A stretch of DNA of 64,000 bases from the NCBI GenBank assembly GCA_034008185.1, contig CM067086.1:70416286-70480285 (forward strand), written 5' to 3'. This DNA is from Gorsachius magnificus. Its lineage: Eukaryota > Chordata > Aves > Pelecaniformes > Ardeidae. A program made the position numbers and the translations under genes. The notes below the pieces were generated by a model. That model was not told where the DNA came from. It worked only from the letters and a program-made list of their open reading frames with translations, and did no database searches. Positions 57,676-64,000 of this stretch are shown piece by piece. How positions within the stretch are numbered: position 1 is the stretch's first letter; each line of letters begins with the position of its first letter.

Positions 57676-60600
57676 TTGTTTCGCATTCCAGGTTTCCAGA
57701 ATGATGAGGGAGCTCATGTGATGAAATACAGAAAGGATGAGAGTGCTGGACCTTCTGCCCCGAGTTCGTGTTTCGCACACAAGGCTGCGGGCAGATGCAA
57801 TGCGCCCCTGCTGGAAAGTGCCGTTTCTAAAACCCACCCTTGTGTTCTCTCTCGATTAAAGATGTGTTAAAAACCAGTAAGTTGATGATACACCGCTACA
57901 TTAATCCTTGCTTTAAAAAAAAAAAATCCCTTTGGGTGACTCCAAAAGGGCAGCAGTGGGACTTACGGCTCCACTCAGTGGTTTAAAGATGCAGAAAGAT
58001 AAAGATGCCCCCACGCAGCCCCTTTGCTCGGTGTTCACTGCGGACACAAACCCCGGGGTGGTACCGGCGGGGGCATCCGGGACGTGACGCAGACCGCGCC
58101 GTGCAGCCTCAGGTCTGAAGCTCTGCCTCACCCCGCTCCCGGCCCGGAGCAGAGCATGAGCAACACCGGCTTGCCTGGTCTGGAAGAAAAGGAGAAAAGG
58201 GTGTTTGGTAAAACAAAAAAAACCCCTAACTATTCCCATTGCACAGCTCTGTGTTTGTCCTCTCTGATCCTACAGGAACAGCACCAGCTTCTCCTTACAG
58301 GTGTCGATGAAGTTGGAAAAGGAGGCGAATTCAGGGCGGGTTGGTTTACAGCACTCGGGGACAGCTTTGCGTTCTGCACCGTGCAGTGACAAACTCCCAG
58401 AAGCAAGGGGTCACCGTGGACAGGGAGCAGCCTGACTTCTTCCTGGCTTTGGAGCCCCGCTGACGGTGGTGGAGAGTGGGGAAGGAGGTCTGGAAGAGCC
58501 CGAGCTCCAGAAATAAGAAGTCTCTTTCGAGCAGCCAGCAGATGAGTGACCACGGGGCAGAAGAGCCCGTGAGAACAGGAGAGAGCTGGTGGGTCTTCCA
58601 CAGACCCCTGACACCCGCAAGCCGGCATGGATCTGATCCCAGATGTTCCCACATTATCTGCGTCTCCTTTGCATGGCATTTAGTGCCATGGAAGTGCCCC
58701 ACTGAGCCGAGCCAAGAGGAGCTGAGAGCCACCACCTCTCTACCCAGCCTGTGACCTGGGAGTTTCCACCCTTTACATGTAGCTTGGCTTGGTCTGGCTT
58801 GGTTAATTCAGTCCTGTTAGAACATCCCCACCACAGACACGGCCCAAAGCCATCTGAAGGACCTGGCCTTGGACCCTTGGATCTGCTGGGGACTGGAGAG
58901 CATTCAGTACATCTGCTGGTTTAACTTCTGGTTTGCACGCACCAACACCACCCTGCAAACCGAACCATGCACGAGATCAAATAGGGGAGCTGCTTCAAAA
59001 CCTCCCTCCTTTCTGAACACCAATACTGGGGGCGACGCAGGGTTTCACATCCTCCACGTGCAGCTCCGGCACCACGGCAGCCACCGGCTGTTCCTGGCGC
59101 CAGGAGGAGTCAGCAGGGAACCCCAACCTTCCTCCTCTCCCAGCTGAGCCCTCCTGGACGGGCCTGAGTCCTGGCACCAGGTGAGGGCTGGAGCAGGCGT
59201 TATCTCAGGAGGGACGGTGGGGATGGCAGAGAGCCCGCCGCTGTTTCCCGCTGTGCTCGTCCCCACGGCAGCCCGGCGTAGCAGCACCCTGCCCTGGCTC
59301 TGGTGGCTGGGCTTGGTCTCAGGCTGGGGAGATCCGAGCTTTTACCCTGCTCGCCTGCCCCGCTCTCCCCCTGCCACCCCCAGCGTCACACGCTGCTGCT
59401 CCGGGGCGGGGGGGCAGAAATCCCGCACGGCTGCCGGCAGTCCCTGGGCACCCTGGCACGCCTCGCCGGGCTCCTCAGCACCTTTCCTCCAGGCAGGACC
59501 AGCACCTTCCTCTGCCCAGCCCCTTCATCCCCGCGGGACCCCACCTCCCTTTTGGGAAGCCTTCCTCTGCCAGCAGCCCCTCTTCTCCCCAGCCCTCCCA
59601 GGCTATGGGCAGCATGACCAGGGATGGACCTCCCAGCCACTGCTCCCGTCTCACAGCTCGCTGGCCTCTGGAGGATTTGGGATGTGTCACTTTGCCCCCA
59701 GTGCTACCAATATGGTAGCTGGGAAGCAGCAGGCTCCCGACAGAGAGCAGGAGAGTTCGGGTTTGGGCGCTCCCCACCCAAGCACGAGGCGCCTGCCAGC
59801 CTGCGCAGCGCCCGCCGGCTTTTGCCTGAGCAAGCAGCATTGCTTGGGCCAGCACCTCTTCTCCGGGGCACGCCACGCTCTGCCCTGCCTTTGCAGGCAA
59901 TTCTGATTGCTTGGTTGAACCTCCAGGGAAGGCAGCCTGGGTTGCGGGAGCACGGTTTGCTGTGGAAGGGGAAGCAGAACAGGGCCAGGGTGAGAGCTGC
60001 GCTGGAGAGGAGGTGGCGACGGCGTTGGATCCATTGCTCTGGCCGGGCGGTCGCGGTGTTCAGCGATGCCCAGGGCAGGGGGCAGGGGCAGCCAGCCCAG
60101 CACCTTAGAGATGTTGCACCGTTATCTACTGCTTCATTCATATTTTCTTATCCCTGCAAAAATGTGAAAGTTCCTTGCCTTTTAAATAAGGAAGAGTTTT
60201 CCATTTTCCTACAGCAGCCCCCTACATGGCTCCCGCAACGCCCGCAGCCCTTCTGCAAGGCACAGCTGCAGCCTGGGCAGGGCATGGACCCAAAACCATG
60301 GGCAGGAGCATCCCCAGGGAGGCAGAGGAAGGCCAGGAGGCATCTCTCACTCCCAGAGGACAAAGCCAGCCTTGCTGTCCTGGCCAGGCTGCCGCGAGGC
60401 CATCGCTGCCAGGAGTGAGTCGGGCACTTCTCAGTAAGAGGCAAATGTTAAATTATGTCCAACTGCTCATACCCTTCCTTCTGCACACCAGAGATGTGGA
60501 ATAATAGGGCAGGGAATGACCACACGTACCAAAGAGAAGAATTCCCGTGGTAATAAATTCATCAGGATCCATAGCAAACATTCCCTGTTTGTTTATGCAG

Positions 60601-61251
60601 AACTGCAATATTGATCCGATTACAGACGTAGCAGGAAACCTCAAAGGGAGCCACAGGGCAGAGCGATCCGGGCAGCGGCACGGGGGAAGATTAATGCCAC
60701 TGCTCACGAGATGTGACAACAGCTACCCTTGGAACATGAAGATATCTGAAAGTTAATGAAGAAATAGGAGCGCGATAATAAAAATAAACATGTCTCTCTA
60801 GGTTGGGCAGCCCCGCTGAAAGCCTTATGCTGTCTGATAGCGCAGTTCGTCAAAATCACGCTGATGACAGCCCTGCAAAGGCGAGATAATTTATCTCAAA
60901 ATTGAAAAGAGAAACCAGGAGGCACAGAACGTGGCACCAAGATATGGATGACGGCGTCCTTGCCAGGGAGGCAACCAACCTTATTACGGGAGAAAGGGGA
61001 AGAGGCGGCGGTACGAGCGATGGAAAGGAAGGTGGGGGGAACGTAGCCACAGCGAGGGAGTCACATCAGCATCCGCACTGCCGGGCTCGGGACCTGACGG
61101 TCATTTCATGTGGGGAGCGTCAGAAAAGGAATGGCACCAGTTCTGGTGCAGGGGCTTTATGTAACCAAACCCATTAGTGCTGGAGGCCTATGGTAAGAGT
61201 TAATTTGAAGGTGAGAGAAGCACGGCAGTAAATGCCCGCTAGGTACTGCTA
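57676..61251. other. Unassigned interval, GC-rich 59050-60100
   Basis: Two overlapping plus frames of 241 (59181-59906) and 264 codons (59624-60418) lie in GC-rich DNA together with equally open minus frames (141-145 codons). No domain, signal peptide or compositional coding signal is seen. I treat them as chance. The rest is mixed sequence without repeat ends. Confidence 0.5.
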
Positions 61252-61402
61252 GGCTGTGGAGTCTGGAGATCTTCAACCCCCGCCTGGCCGCTGTCCTGTG
61301 CCCCCTGCTCTGGGTGAGCCTGCTTGGGCAGGGGGGTGGCACTGGGGGAGCTCCCGAGGGCCCTGCCAACCCCGGCCATGCTGGGATCCTGGGATTCTGT
61401 GA
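61252..61402 (+). mobile_element. CR1 LINE, 5'-truncated, young subfamily
   Basis: GGCTGTGGAGTCTGGAGATC continues through the NPRLAAV and LLWVSLLGQGGGTGG coding segments to GGATCCTGGGATTCTGTG. Relative to its sisters it lacks 8 bases (CCTTCTCT) after GTGGAGTCT, which shifts the frame. Confidence 0.93.
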
Positions 61403-62572
61403 AATGTATGATTTTATACCCTGTGTGGTTTCTATAACTACATTCCTGCGTTGTGGAAAGTCTGTGCCCATGTATAGCTGAATAGAAAGGAAATCTTTAG
61501 CATGTGAATGCAGACAGACTGATGAGTCAGGAAAATTAAGCCTGTTTTAAACAAAGCTACATTTTCAGACCATGCTGGGGGTCGGGATCTACCACCTGCT
61601 GGCCCCAGGTTCCAGACTTCAGCGGTGGCCGATTCCCTCTTCGCAGGCAGATCTGCGAGGAGCCTCGCAGCGATGCCGGAGATCCCTGCCCCCTGGTGAG
61701 GGCTGCCCAAGCCCCGGGACACACGGGTCTGTCTCCCTTCTCCTGCTGCCTGCCCCGGCGGCACCTCTGGACACCCGCCCTCCCGCAGAGGGGACGGCCA
61801 GGGGGACACGGAGCGGTTGGTCTGTAGTTTATCACACCTTCTCTTAATGACCCCTTCGAATGCCGCCTGCCCCGGCCCTCCCGCTACCCCGCAGCAGGTA
61901 CAAGTCACTCTGCTCCATCTCGGCACTTCTCTGGACAAACAGCGTCTCTGCCACAAAGATTTGGTTCAGCATTTGATTCGGATAAGGGTGCCTGGCTTGC
62001 CTGTGAAATGCCACGTGATTTGAAATACACTTTTATGGGGTTATACACAATTTGTTTACTTCTCTGTCTTGAAAAACTACCAAGCATGAATCTGAAATCT
62101 CCCTTGCTGCCTTGTCGACGAGTTGGAAGCTTAAAAGCAGGACAGCACGGAGTAGCCGTTCACAAGCATCCAGCTCCTTGCAGCATCCCAGTTTGTGATC
62201 CAAGCTTGCTGCCATGTGTGGTGACGCCGTGGTGCCCGTGCCAGCATCTGATCCTGTCACAGCCACCGGCCAGGGCTCCAATTGTGATTCCCCCGACAGC
62301 TCCGCCGCCGCCAGCCTGCATTTGGGGTCTCAGCCCTTACACCCTTGTGCTTTCTAAGGGGCTGCGTTTAATCCGGATCCCAGCACCAAATTATTCTCGG
62401 CAGCGCGCTTGGCTTTGCAGATTTTAGCGCCGGCTTTCACAAGCCCTTCCCACGCCCGCTTACCCTGCTTTTGTGGTCTCCTCAATGCCTTGGGTAGTGC
62501 TGGCTGTACCCTCGTGTCACCATCGTGTCACCTCTAAATGCTGTTGTCTCCCCTCCCTTCCCTTCTCCTGCC
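61403..62572. other. Unassigned spacer
   Basis: 61570-61800 is GC-rich. Short frames only; nothing recognised. Confidence 0.6.
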
Positions 62573-62667
62573 GGTTAATGAGCACCGTGCGGGTTAATGA
62601 GCACCGTGCGGGTTAATGAGCACCGTGCAGGTTAATGAGCACCACGGCGGTTAATGAGCACCCTGCT
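62573..62667. repeat. Five tandem 19-bp units with homeodomain-like core
   Basis: GGTTAATGAGCACC starts at 62573, 62592, 62611, 62630 and 62649, a strict 19-bp period. The variation falls in the last five bases (GTGCG, GTGCG, GTGCA, ACGGC, CTGCT), while TTAATGAGCACC is the same in all five. The unit carries a TAAT core. Confidence 0.95.
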
Positions 62668-63549
62668 GGAGCAACCCAGTCCCCAGGAGTGCCTCGAGGG
62701 GCTGTTTCAGAAATGCGGCTTTCCTGAAGTGTCACACCAATGCGCAAGTGCTTGTGGGTTCAGGCAGGGACTGTCTTGTTTCCCGTGCCTCTTTTCTGTA
62801 GACATGAAGGTATTAATAAAACACCGTGATTTTTATACACAGTTCTCAGTAGGAGCCGGTTCTCAGCTGTACGAGAGTTCTGTCAGGTGGGGGATTTTTT
62901 GCCATGCAATTTGCTTATTTCATTACATTTTTATCCTGACATATTCAGCCTCTAATAAAACACTGGTTTCCTCCAAACCTCGTTTTTGATAGATGTTAAC
63001 AATGCCAAGGGAAGCACATTTTGATGCAGCACTGCTTTCCTCCAGCAGCCCACGACAAACTGCAATGCAAATCCTCAGCCATATTTCGTGGTTGCTGGCA
63101 GCCCTTGATGTCCTGTGAGCAGGAAGGAAAGCCCATTTTGCTCCAGATTCTCCATTTCTGCTGATTTGAGGGGCATGAGTTCCTCACCTGGACAGCCAGC
63201 AATGTAACAGCCCAACCCACTCATTGCACGGGTGTACAGCATGGCCCTGGCGGGGGGCTCCCCGGCTGGCAGGACAGGTTGCTCCCTCCTGGAGACCCCC
63301 CCGGACACCAACGGCTGTGAGATGCAGGGGCTGAGCATCACCTTCCCTCACCTGCCCGAAGGCAGAGGGGTCTCCTCTGGCTGGAAGCATCTGCTGGGTG
63401 GGATGGGCACGGCGGGCAGCAGGACCACTGCCATCCCTTGTGCTTACCAAGCTCTGCAGAGACGGCTTGGGTTAAAGAGCTTTTGCAATTGGAAGGGGTG
63501 GGGAGGCTTTAGCTGTTGAAATGATAAAGAATACGCTTTTAGAATCGCA
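62668..63549. other. Unassigned spacer
   Basis: AT-rich 62800-63000, GC-rich 63230-63420. No gene or transposon ends seen. Confidence 0.6.
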
Positions 63550-64000
63550 TCATCCCACCCAGGGTGAGCATCCCCATCCCAGCCAGGGGCGAGCATCCCC
63601 ATCCCCGCGAGGGGTGAGCATCCCCATCCCACCCAGGGTGAGCATCCCCATCCCACCCAGGGTGAGCATCCCCATCCCAGCCAGGGGCGAGCATCCCCAT
63701 CCCAGCCAGGGCGAGCATCCCATCCCACCCAGGGTGAGCACATCCCCATCCCATCCACAGGGTGAGCATCCCCATCCCAGCCAGGGTGAGCATCCCCATC
63801 CCAGCCAGGGTGAGCATCCCCATCCCAGCCAGGGGCGAGCATCCCCATCCCAGCCAGGGTGAGCATCCCCATCCCAGCCAGGGGCGAGCATCCCCATCCC
63901 AGCCAGGGGCGAGCATCCCCATCCCAGCCGGGGCGAGCATCCCCATCCCAGCCAGGGTGAGCATCCCCATCCCAGCCGGGGGTGAGCATCCCCATCCCAG
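63550..64000. repeat. Minisatellite, 24/25-bp unit, 18 copies, runs off the window
   Basis: The unit reads GAGCATCCCCATCCCAGCCA plus GGGT, GGGGC or GGGGT. I count 18 GAGCA starts. Variants include CCACCC for CAGCC, one unit lacking a C, and one with an inserted CA. The minus strand has regularly spaced GGGATGGGG words. Frames of 113-183 codons here (MGMLTLAG / GWDGDAHP repeats) only translate the unit. The far end is not in the window. Confidence 0.97.

Noticed and set aside
59181..60418. Overlapping 241- and 264-codon plus frames
   Set aside because: No domain, signal peptide or splice structure; the minus strand is comparably open, as expected in GC-rich DNA.
63444..63995. 183-codon minus frame with MGMLTLAG / GWDGDAHP repeats
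   Set aside because: It only translates the 24/25-bp minisatellite; three frames are open at once.
1..64000. CRISPR arrays, operons, ribosome binding sites or other bacterial features
   Set aside because: The regular repeats have no spacers, and the CR1 and LTR content shows vertebrate nuclear DNA.

Overview
This is nuclear DNA from a bird, and I find no host protein-coding exon in it that I can defend. The bird assignment rests on dispersed 5'-truncated CR1 LINEs ending in the CR1 3' octamer (ATTCTATG and variants), on TG...CA solo LTRs with 5-bp target duplications of a type common in birds, and on the absence of Alu/L1-like poly(A) retroposons. I cannot fix the order or species. Most long open frames are GC-rich chance frames, frames through repeats, or read-throughs of CR1 ORF2.

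Layout. 1-5.7 kb: GC-mixed spacer with young CR1 copies at 1172 and 3682 (minus) and an older one near 5484. 5.97-6.54 kb: a solo LTR with a 17-unit AAT array. 6.5-11.5 kb: unique sequence with a pyrimidine tract and an AT-rich block around a CpG cluster. 11.5-25.9 kb: nine dated or truncated CR1 pieces, a CpG-island-like stretch (17.8-18.2 kb), a candidate conserved noncoding block (21.1-21.4 kb) and a much older CR1 relic (22.5-23.0 kb). 25.9-36.6 kb: mostly unique sequence. 36.6-37.3 kb: a 641-bp G-rich minisatellite. 37.9-45 kb: four solo LTRs. 46-47 kb: two CR1 pieces. 50.7 and 57.1 kb: two internally deleted LTRs, the second nested in a CR1. 54.8-55.6 kb: two CR1s of different subfamilies in tandem. 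61.3 kb: a last CR1. 62.6 kb: a five-unit 19-bp tandem repeat. 63.55 kb to the window end: an 18-unit 24/25-bp minisatellite that runs off the edge.

No set of genes works together here. The window is a record of retroelement turnover: insertion of CR1 and of ERVL-like proviruses, loss of every provirus body by LTR-LTR recombination, and later deletion and microsatellite growth inside the LTRs. The most unusual signal is that the U3 core of four dispersed LTR copies, and the ORF2 core of several CR1 copies, are about 99% identical by eye, while other parts of the same LTR copies differ much more. In addition, three LTR copies carry deletions that begin at the same G-tract beside the TATA-box position.

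Intervals without a recognised element are listed with what they hold. All comparisons were made by eye; no alignment or database search was run.
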